A DNA stretch of 39,946 bases, taken from Alistipes sp. (GTDB taxonomy: Bacteria; Bacteroidota; Bacteroidia; Bacteroidales; Rikenellaceae). Under the pieces are notes generated by a model. It was not told where the DNA came from and ran no database searches. It saw only the letters and a program-made list of their open reading frames with translations. Below, piece after piece: positions 24,410-32,853 of the stretch. The stretch is from NCBI GenBank assembly GCA_017531305.1, contig JAFXLG010000011.1, forward strand, positions 1 through 39,946, given 5' to 3'. A program made the position numbers and the translations under genes. Positions within the stretch are counted from its first letter, which is position 1. Every line of letters starts with the position of its first letter.

Positions 24410-26524
24410 TTATAGATTACGCAATGTATATTCTATCATCTTGATACGGATGTTCCATGCGTATGATGGATACATCGAGTGATTCTGATCGGGATAAATC
24501 ATCATATCGTACTGCTTGCCTGCGCGGTTCAGTGCGTGACACATCTCCATGGTGTTCTGTACGTGTACGTTATCATCTGCCGTACCGTGCATGATCAAGA
24601 GCTTGGTTCTGTCGCTCAGACGGTTGGCGAAGTTGATAGGAGAGTTGTCATCATATCCCTTAGGGTTGTCCTGTGGCAGGTCGTTGTAGATCTCGGTATA
24701 GATGGTGTCGTAATAACGCCATGAAGTCACAGGAGCCACAGCAATCGACATCTTGAATATACCATCGCCCTTCAAGGCGCAGCCCAATGCCATAAATCCG
24801 CCATAAGACCAACCATAGATACCGATACGATCCTTATCTACATAAGACTGAGAACCCAAATACTTGGCAAATGAGATCTGATCTTCAACCTCCAATGCAC
24901 CCAGATTTCCATAAGTCTGCTTCTTGAACTTCTCGCCCATGAAGCCTGTTCCGCGACCATCGCAGCAAGCTACAATATAGCCGTTGCCTACCATCACATT
25001 CTCCCAACCCATACCGAATGAGTCTGCTACGGATTGCGATCCTGGACCAGAATACTGAGTGAGCAATACAGGGTATTTCTTCTCTGGCTTGAAATCTAAA
25101 GGTTTGATAATGTAGGCGTTAAGCTTATCGCCACGCTCTGTGGTAAATGTGAAGAACTCCTTCTTAGGCAAGCTCTTGAGCTTCTCGTCCAGCTCCTTAT
25201 TTTCGACAAGTGTGCGGATCAACTCGCCTTTACCGTTGCGGATCTCCACCTTGCGAGCCGCAGAGGCAGAGGAGAAGTTAGAGATATAATACTTCATGCC
25301 ATTGCTTGGCGAGATAGAGTATGTACCGTCCAACTCTGTAAGACGCTGCTTGTGCTTGCCCTTGTAGTCGATAGAGTATAGGTTACGGCGGATAGGAGAG
25401 GTCTCGGTAGAGATGTAATAGATCTTGTCCTTGGTTGTCTCCACCACCTCGGTTACCTGCCACTCACCCTCGGTCAGCGGACGGATGAGTCCCTTCTCGA
25501 TAGAGTAGAGGTAGATATGGTTCCATCCTGTAGCTGTCTCGTTCTGCGCAATGAAACGATCCTCGTCAATGAAGCGGATGTTGCTCAATGCTGGACGCTC
25601 CACATAGCTCTCTGAACGCTCGTCATAGATAACCTTCTGAGAACCATCCTTGCGACAAAGCACTACCTCGAAGTGGTTTTGCTTACGATTGATGCGGAAG
25701 AAGTAGAGCTCGCCTGCTGGGGTCCACTCAATGAATGGGATGTACTGATCCTTCTCGGCACCCACATCCACTTTGTGCTTTTCGCCAGATGCAATGTCAT
25801 AGAGCCACAACTCTACGATTGAATTCTTGTCGCCAGCCTTAGGATATTTGAATGAGTATGGCTTGTTGTAGAGCGTACCATCAAAACGCATCATCTCAAA
25901 TTCAGGCACCTGACTCTCATCGAAACGTAGGTATGCAATCTGCTTTGAGTCGGGTGAGAAGGCATAAGCTTTGGTGAATCCATACTCCTCCTCGTACACC
26001 CAATCGGCAGTACCGTTGATGATCTTGTTCCACTCACCATCTGAAGTGATAGCTTTAGGCTCTTTGCCCAATTCTACTACAAAGAGGTCGTTGTCTTTGG
26101 CAAAAACTGCCATTTTGCTATCGGGCGAGAGCGAAAGGTCGCGGATCTCCTTGAACGAAGCCACCACCTGCTTGTCGCTAAGACGTTTGATCTGATAGTC
26201 GGCATAGAATGAGTGGCGATATACCGAACGGAAGTTATTGCCCAAAATAATCATATCTTCCGCAGGGGTAAACTCATAGCTTGAGAATGATCCTTTGTAG
26301 AGCGTATCGCATACCGCAGGATCAAGATAGCTGTGGCGAAGAATTGCACCACCTTTATTTACTGTATAATGCTCGCCATCTTGCATAGACAGCAATCCAT
26401 ATACACCACGATTAAGACGTGTGATTTGACCCAGCTCATCGTATGTCTTCTGAGCTATAGCCACGTTTCCCACCATCATACACAGCGTAAGGGTGAGCGA
26501 AAAGTTGAAAATTCTCTTTATCAT
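24410..26524 (-). CDS. Secreted S9 family peptidase, dipeptidyl peptidase IV-like
   Basis: About 704 residues with a signal peptide (MIKRIFNFSLTLTLCMMVGNVAIAQ), an N-terminal eight-bladed beta-propeller (DPPIV_N) and a C-terminal alpha/beta hydrolase domain. The nucleophile is Ser in GWSYGGF, the Asp is in HGTADDNVH and the His in DQNHSMYP. The propeller carries DWVYEEEYG, the double-Glu motif that holds the free N-terminus in DPP IV and predicts removal of X-Pro or X-Ala dipeptides. The frame opens at 26542, overlapping the previous gene; the start at 26524 gives a cleaner signal peptide. It is followed by the C1 peptidase. Confidence 0.93.
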   Translation of the reverse strand: MIKRIFNFSLTLTLCMMVGNVAIAQKTYDELGQITRLNRGVYGLLSMQDGEHYTVNKGGAILRHSYLDPAVCDTLYKGSFSSYEFTPAEDMIILGNNFRSVYRHSFYADYQIKRLSDKQVVASFKEIRDLSLSPDSKMAVFAKDNDLFVVELGKEPKAITSDGEWNKIINGTADWVYEEEYGFTKAYAFSPDSKQIAYLRFDESQVPEFEMMRFDGTLYNKPYSFKYPKAGDKNSIVELWLYDIASGEKHKVDVGAEKDQYIPFIEWTPAGELYFFRINRKQNHFEVVLCRKDGSQKVIYDERSESYVERPALSNIRFIDEDRFIAQNETATGWNHIYLYSIEKGLIRPLTEGEWQVTEVVETTKDKIYYISTETSPIRRNLYSIDYKGKHKQRLTELDGTYSISPSNGMKYYISNFSSASAARKVEIRNGKGELIRTLVENKELDEKLKSLPKKEFFTFTTERGDKLNAYIIKPLDFKPEKKYPVLLTQYSGPGSQSVADSFGMGWENVMVGNGYIVACCDGRGTGFMGEKFKKQTYGNLGALEVEDQISFAKYLGSQSYVDKDRIGIYGWSYGGFMALGCALKGDGIFKMSIAVAPVTSWRYYDTIYTEIYNDLPQDNPKGYDDNSPINFANRLSDRTKLLIMHGTADDNVHVQNTMEMCHALNRAGKQYDMMIYPDQNHSMYPSYAWNIRIKMIEYTLRNL

Positions 26525-26531
26525 AATTCTG

Positions 26532-27218
26532 TTAAATATCATCTACATTATACTCGTAACCTAAGCGTTTACCTGTGGTAAACTTCGAGTTATCCATCTT
26601 GGTGTTGAACTGATCAACCGTAACTCGTTTGTTAAGCTCGTAAGGAGGCATCAGCGGATCGAAGTTAATGGCGTAGTGTATTGCACACTCCATAATCGCT
26701 ATAATATCCTCGCGTGTGATCTTCTCCTTACCGAAATCCTCTGGACGTACCAGATCCTGACGCTTACCCTCTACGAAGAAGCTCTTTTCTCGGTTGATGA
26801 AGATACGACCGATCAAGTAACCCTCATCGGCAGAGCGATTGAACTTGAACGAATCCGACAAGAAGTTGTAGATGTCGATCACACCACAATATGAGTTGTC
26901 GCGCTCCTCCTGCACATAGGGGTTATGCCAAATGACATGATCGTTGTCGAATTCGAAGATGTCGGTATGCATACGGAAGATGAGCAAGTCGCTTGCAATT
27001 TGCAATTGCGCCTCAAACTTACCACGGTCTCGATACTCTATTCTGACGCGTTTGTCGAGTTTGCCATCTAAATCATCATCCAACTCTGATGCGATCTCGA
27101 AAAGCACATCCTTAAGCTCGTTGAATGTAGAGAATGTGTTGTCGAAGATATGCTGCTTGAGAGTTGATTTGTTAATTATCGCAGCGAGAATTTTCTCGCG
27201 AAGTGGAGATTTATCCAT
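26532..27218 (-). CDS. Conserved Bacteroidota protein of unknown function
   Basis: The 228-residue protein starts MDKSPLREKILAAIINKSTLKQ. It is predicted soluble and cytoplasmic: no signal peptide or membrane segment. Visible blocks include a DDDLDGKLDKRVRIEYRDRG stretch, a hydrophobic LLIFRMHTDIFEFDNDHVIW strand pair and a C-terminal YELNKRVTVDQFNTKMDNSK segment. I recognise no catalytic or binding motif. It lies between the glucosaminidase gene (16 nt upstream) and the DPP IV gene (8 nt downstream), all in one direction. Confidence 0.8.
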   Translation of the reverse strand: MDKSPLREKILAAIINKSTLKQHIFDNTFSTFNELKDVLFEIASELDDDLDGKLDKRVRIEYRDRGKFEAQLQIASDLLIFRMHTDIFEFDNDHVIWHNPYVQEERDNSYCGVIDIYNFLSDSFKFNRSADEGYLIGRIFINREKSFFVEGKRQDLVRPEDFGKEKITREDIIAIMECAIHYAINFDPLMPPYELNKRVTVDQFNTKMDNSKFTTGKRLGYEYNVDDI

Positions 27219-27234
27219 ATTCTTAGGTTTCTTA

Positions 27235-28245
27235 TTATTTTAATGCAATATCTTGTCCTACTTGTAATTGGCTGCCTTTGCTCATGCGATTCAGACGCAT
27301 GAGTTTCTTCTTCTGGATAGCATAATCCTGAGCCACCGAGCGTAGAGTCTCGCCTGCACGTACGGTATGCTTGCGTACGTTACCCATCCAACGAGCCTGC
27401 TTGCGCTCGATGTAGATTACCTCTCCCTCGATAGGATCGGCAGTGCTCTTGGTGTCGATCTCGTTATACTTGCGCAGAGTCTTCTCCGTAAGAGCAAAGG
27501 TAGATGCTATGCGCGAGAAGGTGTCGCCATCGCGAGCAATGATATAGTGTGTCTTATTGTTCACATAGACGCTGTAGCCGTTGAATGTGCGCTCAGCTAC
27601 GCGATAGTTATTGGGGTCAACACGCCCCTCTACAGGTGTTGGAATCTCGACACTACTCTGTGCCGTAAACTCTTGTGTGATGTTGTTCTCTGCCTTCTGA
27701 TGATCGGCATAGAGCTTTTCGCCACCAGCTTCATCGAACAGATATAGTTTGTTGTCCTCGATGAGTTTGGTCAGTCGCTGAGCATAATCGGGTGCTGTGG
27801 CGTAACCAGCAGCCTTTAAGCCGCGAGCCCAACTGCGGTAGTCGGTTGCGGAGTATGCAAACAGGCTGTCGTATCGTGGCGACTGATCCAGAAAATCGGC
27901 ATGGTCTTGGTATGACTCCTCTACACTGTCGTATTTGCGGAAGCACTCATCGGGAGCATCATCTGTATGATATACGCGATCCCCAGTCCAACCCTTTTTA
28001 CACTTGATGCCGAAGTGGTTGTTGGACTTGCGGGCTAAATTGCTGTTTCCGCTGTCGGATTCGAGGATTCCCTGAGCAAGCGTAATACTTGCTGGGATGC
28101 CGTATCGCTCCATGTGGTCGATGGCGATATGCTTGTATTTGAGTATATACTCCTCTTTGGTCTGGCGGGTCTGCGCTTGGACGGAAACAAGACCTGCAAA
28201 GAGTGAGAAAATAACTATAAGTATTGGTGTTTTCAAAATTTTCAT
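27235..28245 (-). CDS. Exported glucosaminidase with two LysM domains
   Basis: About 336 residues with a signal peptide (MKILKTPILIVIFSLFAGLVSVQAQ). A GH73-type mannosyl-glycoprotein endo-beta-N-acetylglucosaminidase domain follows, with LAQGILESDSGNSNLARKS holding the catalytic Glu and HFGIKC and FRKYDSVEESYQDHADFL supporting it. Two C-terminal LysM peptidoglycan-binding motifs start at HYIIARDGDTFSRIA and KHTVRAGETLRSVA. It should cut peptidoglycan glycan strands in the periplasm, in growth or daughter-cell separation. The open frame extends to 28269, but the promoter -7 box at 28267-28274 excludes that start. It is the first gene of a four-gene minus-strand set. Confidence 0.92.
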   Translation of the reverse strand: MKILKTPILIVIFSLFAGLVSVQAQTRQTKEEYILKYKHIAIDHMERYGIPASITLAQGILESDSGNSNLARKSNNHFGIKCKKGWTGDRVYHTDDAPDECFRKYDSVEESYQDHADFLDQSPRYDSLFAYSATDYRSWARGLKAAGYATAPDYAQRLTKLIEDNKLYLFDEAGGEKLYADHQKAENNITQEFTAQSSVEIPTPVEGRVDPNNYRVAERTFNGYSVYVNNKTHYIIARDGDTFSRIASTFALTEKTLRKYNEIDTKSTADPIEGEVIYIERKQARWMGNVRKHTVRAGETLRSVAQDYAIQKKKLMRLNRMSKGSQLQVGQDIALK

Positions 28246-28274
28246 TATCTTTGTATTTAACTCAAACAAAGATA
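28246..28274. promoter_or_regulatory. Mirror-image divergent promoter
   Basis: TATCTTTG on the plus strand (28246-28253) and its exact inverted copy (28267-28274) form two -7 boxes facing each other, with predicted start sites nearly coincident near 28260. Minus-strand -33 TTG is at 28297-28295 (20-nt gap) and plus-strand TTG at 28224-28226 (19-nt gap). The minus promoter serves the glucosaminidase operon. The plus one would give the glycosyltransferase genes a leader of about 130 nt. Confidence 0.65.
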
Positions 28275-28390
28275 GTTTATTTTAAATTAATTACCAATAA
28301 TATTTAAACAGATTCTTCTGAGCGAAGTACGTAGTTCCATTATCGTATTGTTCGCGACAACCTGATTTTTTTAATTATAGGCTCAACGCT

Positions 28391-29107
28391 ATGAAGTCAT
28401 TGCACATTGTAACCCCAGTAAAGGATTCCATAGACTCCACTCTTGAGACAATCAAGGCGATTCTTAACTCTAAAATCAACGTCCCATATACCTATACCGT
28501 CTATAACGACTTCTCTACGGCAGAGAATACCGCCCTGTTGGAGAAGTATTCCAAGGAGTTGGGCTTTAAACTTGTTAATATATCCGACCTTACGGACCAT
28601 CCTTCTCCCAATTACCTTTTGGTGTTGAGACGTTGTCGCAAGGAGGCGATTGCTGCCGATGCAGGTTTCTTGCTCGTTGAGAGCGATGTTGTGGTAGCTC
28701 AAGATACCTTGCAGGGATTGTTTGACGGTGCTTCGCAGCAGAAGGATTGCGCCATAGCGGCTTCCGTTACGGTAGATGACAATGGCGAGATAAACTATCC
28801 ATACGAATATGCTCGCGGTAATGAGGGTAAGTGTTATGCCGTCAAGAAGCATTGCAGTTTCTGCTGTTCATTGCTCACGCCTGAGTTCTTGCAGAAGATG
28901 GATTTCGATGAGTTGGATCCGACCAAGCATTGGTATGATGTGCAGATTTCGCACGAGGCACTCAATCTTGGCTTCAAGAATTATCTCTTTGCGAACCTGC
29001 CTGTAGTGCATCGTCCACACCAGAGCCGACCATGGAAGCAGCTCAAGTATAAGAATCCATTGAAATACTATTGGATCAAGTTCACTAAGGGTTTCGATAA
29101 AATCTAA
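28391..29107 (+). CDS. Glycosyltransferase family 2-type protein
   Basis: The 238-residue protein has the GT-A start MKSLHIVTPVKDSIDSTLET, with a nucleotide-sugar fold and an acidic FLLVESDVVV segment at the position of the DxD metal-binding motif. The C-terminal part has HQSRPWKQLKYKNPLKYYW, basic and probably membrane-associated. It is predicted to add a sugar to a surface glycan in the cytoplasm, but donor and acceptor are unknown. It is the first of three tightly spaced glycan genes (4 nt to the next). Confidence 0.8.
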   Translation: MKSLHIVTPVKDSIDSTLETIKAILNSKINVPYTYTVYNDFSTAENTALLEKYSKELGFKLVNISDLTDHPSPNYLLVLRRCRKEAIAADAGFLLVESDVVVAQDTLQGLFDGASQQKDCAIAASVTVDDNGEINYPYEYARGNEGKCYAVKKHCSFCCSLLTPEFLQKMDFDELDPTKHWYDVQISHEALNLGFKNYLFANLPVVHRPHQSRPWKQLKYKNPLKYYWIKFTKGFDKI

Positions 29108-29111
29108 TCCC

Positions 29112-29993
29112 ATGCGAGATCCTAAGAAACCGTTGATCTCGATCATCGTTTGCTCCATCCGACCAGATGAGGCAGAGGCGTTGCGCGTTAATGTGGCTCA
29201 AACCATTGGCGTGGAGCATGAGCTGATTATACACGACAATCGTGGTAGCGATAAAGGTATTTGTCTGGTCTATAACGAGTGTGCCGCTAAGGCGCAGGGT
29301 GAGTATCTTTGCTTTGCGCATGAGGATATATCGTTTTTGACCAATGATTGGGGCGGTGAGATTATTTCTAAACTCTCCGAGCCGAGTTGTGGCGTGATAG
29401 GCTTTGCAGGGTCTGTGGTAAAGTATGCCTATCGCTACGGCTGGCAAGGTGTGAGGCGATTTACTCGAAAAAACTACCTCTCCAAATCATCCTCCAAGAG
29501 AGAGTCGTTGCGCAAGACAGATTGCGTGGAGCCATATTCCGAGGTGATATGTTTGGATGGTATGTGCCTTTTTGTGCGTAAGGATGTGTGGGTTAAGTTT
29601 AGTTTCGACCAGCGGCAGTTCGAGGGTTTCCACTCCTATGATACCGATTTTACCACTTCGGTTGCCTATGGCGGTTACCATAATTATGTTTGCCATTCGA
29701 TACTTATCGAGCATCGTTCGGTGGGCTCGTTCTCAAAGAGCTGGTATGAGAGCGTCATGCTCTATAATGCCAAGTGGGCAGACAAATTACCCCTCTATGC
29801 CAAGTCCGAGACCAATCGAAAGCAGGTCGAGCGATATGCCGCAGCTACCGAGGCATTTGGTCTGAAGCTGTTGCTGAAGTTTGGAATCCTTCCCCAGCGG
29901 GAGATGTGGCAGGAGATAAAGAGCTTTTGGCAGAGAAATAAGTTTAGCCTAAGCTCATACCTATTGATTATAAGATATTTATCGCATAAATAA
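29112..29993 (+). CDS. Glycosyltransferase family 2-type protein
   Basis: The 293-residue protein begins PLISIIVCSIRPDEAEAL and follows a short GT-A pattern: HDNRGSDKGICLVYNECAAKAQGEYLCFAHEDI, in which HEDI takes the DxD position, then GFHSYDTDFTTSVAYGGYHN, where YDTDF probably holds the catalytic base. This looks like the Glyco_tranf_2_5-type family. The C-terminus is basic and aromatic without clear membrane spans. Acts presumably on lipid-linked oligosaccharide or capsule precursors. Neighbours are another GT and a DUF5672 protein. Confidence 0.85.
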   Translation: MRDPKKPLISIIVCSIRPDEAEALRVNVAQTIGVEHELIIHDNRGSDKGICLVYNECAAKAQGEYLCFAHEDISFLTNDWGGEIISKLSEPSCGVIGFAGSVVKYAYRYGWQGVRRFTRKNYLSKSSSKRESLRKTDCVEPYSEVICLDGMCLFVRKDVWVKFSFDQRQFEGFHSYDTDFTTSVAYGGYHNYVCHSILIEHRSVGSFSKSWYESVMLYNAKWADKLPLYAKSETNRKQVERYAAATEAFGLKLLLKFGILPQREMWQEIKSFWQRNKFSLSSYLLIIRYLSHK

Positions 29994-29994
29994 T

Positions 29995-30771
29995 ATGACC
30001 AAGACACGTGTTAAGGTCTTAGTACCTGTATATAAAGAGCGACTCGAAGGTCGAGAATTGCTTTCGTTCAAGCACAATGCAGAGGTGTTGCAATGCTATC
30101 CTATGGTGTTGGTTGCGCCCGAAGGGTTGAATGTCGATGCGTTACTTAGTGAAGTTCCGAGATGTGAGGTGATGCGCGTCTCACGCGAGTGGTTGGGCAG
30201 CAATGGCGTGGCAGGGTATAACTGCATGATGCTGTCGAAAGAGTTTTATCAACTTTTTCAGGATAGTGAGTATATCCTCATCTGCCAAACCGATGCGTGG
30301 ATCTTTAGCGATAGGCTCTCGGAGTGGTGTGACTATGGCTATGACTATGTGGGTGCGCCATGGCCAAAGCGTAAAGTATATGAGTTGCCAATAATCAAGC
30401 AATATCTGTGGCTACGCCGTAAACTGCTTGGTGGTGAAGGTCGTATCCTTAGACAAGACTACTTCGGCAAGGTCGGCAACGGCGGGCTCTCTTTGAGAAA
30501 AGTCAGCTCGGCGATTGCAGCATGTGTGCGATATGCCGATAGGGCAGAGGAGTTTAAACGTAAGCAGGGCATTGTCTTCAACGAAGACTGGTTTTGGGCG
30601 TTGGTGCCAAAGGAGTTTAAGTATCCGCCTTTCGATCAAGCTTTGGGGTTCTCGTTTGATTCACATCCCGAATTGTGCTATAAGTTAGCCAAAGGAGAAT
30701 TGCCGTTTGGTTGTCATGGGTGGTATAAGCGTAGGAATATTGCTTTTTGGTCACCTATTATAGAAAAGTAA
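29995..30771 (+). CDS. DUF5672 family protein (putative glycosyltransferase)
   Basis: The 258-residue protein has KVLVPVYKERLEGRELLSFKHN at the start, ILICQTDAWIF with a DxD-like acidic site, YDYVGAPWPK, GKVGNGGLSLRKVS and FNEDWFWALVPKEFKYPP. These blocks are diagnostic of DUF5672, a family commonly located among glycan biosynthesis genes and thought to be transferase-like (the NGG and ED blocks resemble galactosyl-type GT-A enzymes). It begins 1 nt after the previous stop codon. No O-antigen polymerase, flippase or further pathway genes are in the window, so the product glycan is unidentified. Confidence 0.88.
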   Translation: MTKTRVKVLVPVYKERLEGRELLSFKHNAEVLQCYPMVLVAPEGLNVDALLSEVPRCEVMRVSREWLGSNGVAGYNCMMLSKEFYQLFQDSEYILICQTDAWIFSDRLSEWCDYGYDYVGAPWPKRKVYELPIIKQYLWLRRKLLGGEGRILRQDYFGKVGNGGLSLRKVSSAIAACVRYADRAEEFKRKQGIVFNEDWFWALVPKEFKYPPFDQALGFSFDSHPELCYKLAKGELPFGCHGWYKRRNIAFWSPIIEK

Positions 30772-30807
30772 AAGTAGTCCATCTGAAATTTTCAGATGGA
30801 CTACTTT
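30771..30807. terminator. Terminator between DUF5672 gene and plsX (convergent)
   Basis: AAAGTAGTCCATCTGAA (30771-30787) pairs with TTCAGATGGACTACTTT (30791-30807), a long near-perfect stem with a short loop, followed by T-rich sequence. It overlaps the stop codon of the DUF5672 gene and can serve both converging transcripts. Confidence 0.9.
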
Positions 30808-30850
30808 TATTAATGTCCCCCTACTTTTGTAGGCTGATTCTACTAAAAGA

Positions 30851-31888
30851 TTACTCTTCTGCTGCCTTAGGCTCAATATCCTTGAATGCCTCCTGAATCT
30901 TCTCTGTAACCTTAGACTCAATGTTACGCTCCATGGTCTTGATCATTGAGCAGATTGCCTTTGCCGAAGATCCGCCGTGACCGATCATCACAGGAGCATT
31001 TACTCCGATAACGATAGTACCACCCACGCTTTCGTAGTTCATCGAGTTCCAGAAGTTACTGTACCAATAGAGCTTTGGACAAATAGGCTCAAGTATAGGG
31101 CGCAACAGGTTCAGAAGCCATGGCTTGGTAGGCATCAGACGGCTATTGATACGATACAAAGCCTCTGCCATCTTCAGGATCACGTTACCGACAAAACCAT
31201 CAGCGATGACCACATCGCAATACTTGCCAGTGAAGATGTATGAAGATTCGCAGTTACCCACGAAGTTAAAATCCTTCTGCTCCTTCAACAATTCGTATGT
31301 GGCTTTAGACTGAGCATTACCCTTGCCCTCCTCTTCGCCGATGTTCAGAAGTGCTACTCGTGGATTCTCGATCTGCAGAACGTGCTTGGCGTAGATAGAT
31401 CCCAAAAGACCATATTGAGCCAAAACCTCAGGCTTGGCATCTACGTTCAATCCAACATCAAGCAGGATTCCTCTGCGGTTCATCACGATAGGAATAAAGG
31501 TCGAGATAACGGGACGGATAACACCCTTGATGGTCTTGATAACCATCTGTGAGCCGACCATCATTGCACCAGTAGATCCTGCGCTGGCGAAACCGTCAAT
31601 TTTACCCTCCTTCAGGTAGTTAAAACCTACCGTCATGCTTGAGTCCTTCTTCGAAGCGAATGCCTTGGCAGGGTGATCACCCATCTCGATGACCTCTGTT
31701 GTGGCTACGATCTGGATCTGATCAGAAGTGCAGTTGTGCTTCTTGAGCAACTCTTTGATGCGCTTCTCATCGCCAAAAAGAATGATGCGACTATCTTTCT
31801 TAATAATTTTCAGTGCTTTTACGGCACCCTCTACCACTACATCGGGAGCAAAGTCGCCACCCATGGCATCAATACCGATATTTAACAT
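30851..31888 (-). CDS. plsX: Phosphate acyltransferase PlsX
   Basis: The 345-residue protein begins MLNIGIDAMGGDFAPDVVVEGAVKAL and contains VIEMGDHPAKAFASKKDSSM and FASAGSTGAMM, all typical of PlsX. It converts acyl-ACP and phosphate to acyl-phosphate for the first step of phospholipid synthesis, with PlsY as partner. It follows the L32 gene after 144 nt, the standard bacterial rpmF-plsX arrangement, but a terminator-like hairpin and a second hairpin lie between them. Confidence 0.97.
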   Translation of the reverse strand: MLNIGIDAMGGDFAPDVVVEGAVKALKIIKKDSRIILFGDEKRIKELLKKHNCTSDQIQIVATTEVIEMGDHPAKAFASKKDSSMTVGFNYLKEGKIDGFASAGSTGAMMVGSQMVIKTIKGVIRPVISTFIPIVMNRRGILLDVGLNVDAKPEVLAQYGLLGSIYAKHVLQIENPRVALLNIGEEEGKGNAQSKATYELLKEQKDFNFVGNCESSYIFTGKYCDVVIADGFVGNVILKMAEALYRINSRLMPTKPWLLNLLRPILEPICPKLYWYSNFWNSMNYESVGGTIVIGVNAPVMIGHGGSSAKAICSMIKTMERNIESKVTEKIQEAFKDIEPKAAEE

Positions 31889-31939
31889 GTCTGGGTTATT
31901 TTAAATCGGTTAACAAATGGAGTCCGCGTATTCAGAACT

Positions 31940-31971
31940 CAAGGTTTGCAAGAGATACTCAAGCAAACTTG
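31940..31971 (-). promoter_or_regulatory. Hairpin in the plsX leader
   Basis: GTTTGC (31944-31949) and GCAAAC (31963-31968) are inverted copies flanked by further complementary bases (CAAG...CTTG with one bulge). On the minus strand it lies between the rpmF terminator and the plsX start, so it could contribute to separate control of plsX. No known leader class is recognised. Confidence 0.35.
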
Positions 31972-31982
31972 TAAAATGTAAA

Positions 31983-32017
31983 GAGGGTGTCTAACTTTTG
32001 TTAAGTTGGACACCCTC
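31983..32017 (-). terminator. Terminator-like hairpin after rpmF
   Basis: GAGGGTGTC (31983-31991) pairs with GACACCCTC (32009-32017), and inner AACTT (31993-31997) with AAGTT (32003-32007). On the minus strand the stem is followed by a modest T-containing stretch, so it may be partial (attenuating) between rpmF and plsX. Confidence 0.75.
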
Positions 32018-32032
32018 CATTAAGCTAATTCA

Positions 32033-32215
32033 CTACTCAGCCTTCTTCTCGATAGCCAACTTGCCACGGTAGAAACCGCACTCAGGGCATACGCGGTGGT
32101 AAAGTACAGAAGCACCGCAGTTTGAGCAAGTAACAACAGTTGGAACTACTGCCTTGTAATGAGTTCTTCTCTTGTCACGTCTTGTAGACGAGACTTTGTG
32201 TTTTGGATGTGCCAT
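32033..32215 (-). CDS. rpmF: 50S ribosomal protein L32
   Basis: The 60-residue protein starts MAHPKHKVSSTRRDKRRTHY and contains two CxxC pairs (CSNCG and CPECG), so this is the zinc-binding form of L32 without loss of cysteines. It sits between yceD-like and plsX genes as in many bacteria. Confidence 0.98.
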   Translation of the reverse strand: MAHPKHKVSSTRRDKRRTHYKAVVPTVVTCSNCGASVLYHRVCPECGFYRGKLAIEKKAE

Positions 32216-32271
32216 TTTACAATATTAATTTTTTAAGTTATCGTTTGTTTCTCTTATGTATCTTTAGTCTC

Positions 32272-32835
32272 TTACTCGCCTCTCTCCATCTGAGCCTTCA
32301 ATGCTGCCAACTTATTGAAGTCACCCTCGTCTATGCCATGATTCTCTTGCTGGTGGGACTTTCTCTCCAATGCTTCGATTTCTTCATTCTCGGCAAAAGA
32401 GAAGCGAGCCAGCATATCGGGGTTGCATTCACCTTCGGGATGAACTCTCTGGTAAGGCAAAGAAAGAACTATGCTTTCATAAATGTATTGTGTCAGGTCA
32501 AGCTCATTTTCTGCAGGATTGAGCCACATCACTTCGCCATCGTACTCGCCCTGCTGCTCGCTAAGGCGCACGATCAGATGACCTTCATAGTCAATCGGAA
32601 TATGGCAATCCTCCAAACAACGGTCACACTCGCATGTCACCTCGCCCGAAATTACAAAATCAAGATCCAATTGACGATCACTTTTGGTCATTGTGACCTC
32701 CACATCGCAATTTCCACCTCTAATCTCTTGGCTCTCGTAATACTCAAAAAGGGCATTGTCGACTACGAATTGATAGTCGAACGTGCTGTTTTTCAGCCCT
32801 TTATATTCGATTGAGTATCGTTTGCCAAACTCCAT
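32272..32835 (-). CDS. YceD family (DUF177) protein
   Basis: About 187 residues. The family signature is seen in VTCECDRCLEDCHIPI (two CxxC-type cysteine pairs) followed by an acidic stretch and the C-terminal NHGIDEGDFNKLAALKAQ. YceD proteins are encoded next to rpmF in most bacteria and are linked to 23S rRNA maturation, though the activity is not settled. The frame is open to 32856, but the promoter -7 box (32854-32861) implies a start of transcription near 32848, so the ATG at 32835 (MEFGKRYSIEYKGL) is the likely start. Confidence 0.9.
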   Translation of the reverse strand: MEFGKRYSIEYKGLKNSTFDYQFVVDNALFEYYESQEIRGGNCDVEVTMTKSDRQLDLDFVISGEVTCECDRCLEDCHIPIDYEGHLIVRLSEQQGEYDGEVMWLNPAENELDLTQYIYESIVLSLPYQRVHPEGECNPDMLARFSFAENEEIEALERKSHQQENHGIDEGDFNKLAALKAQMERGE

Positions 32836-32853
32836 CTTGGTACAAATAGCAGG

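Noticed and set aside
32203-32814. Plus-strand 203-codon frame antisense to the yceD-like gene
   Set aside because: It starts inside rpmF and runs opposite to a well-supported DUF177 gene with a clear promoter; the leucine/cysteine-rich translation is typical of a shadow.
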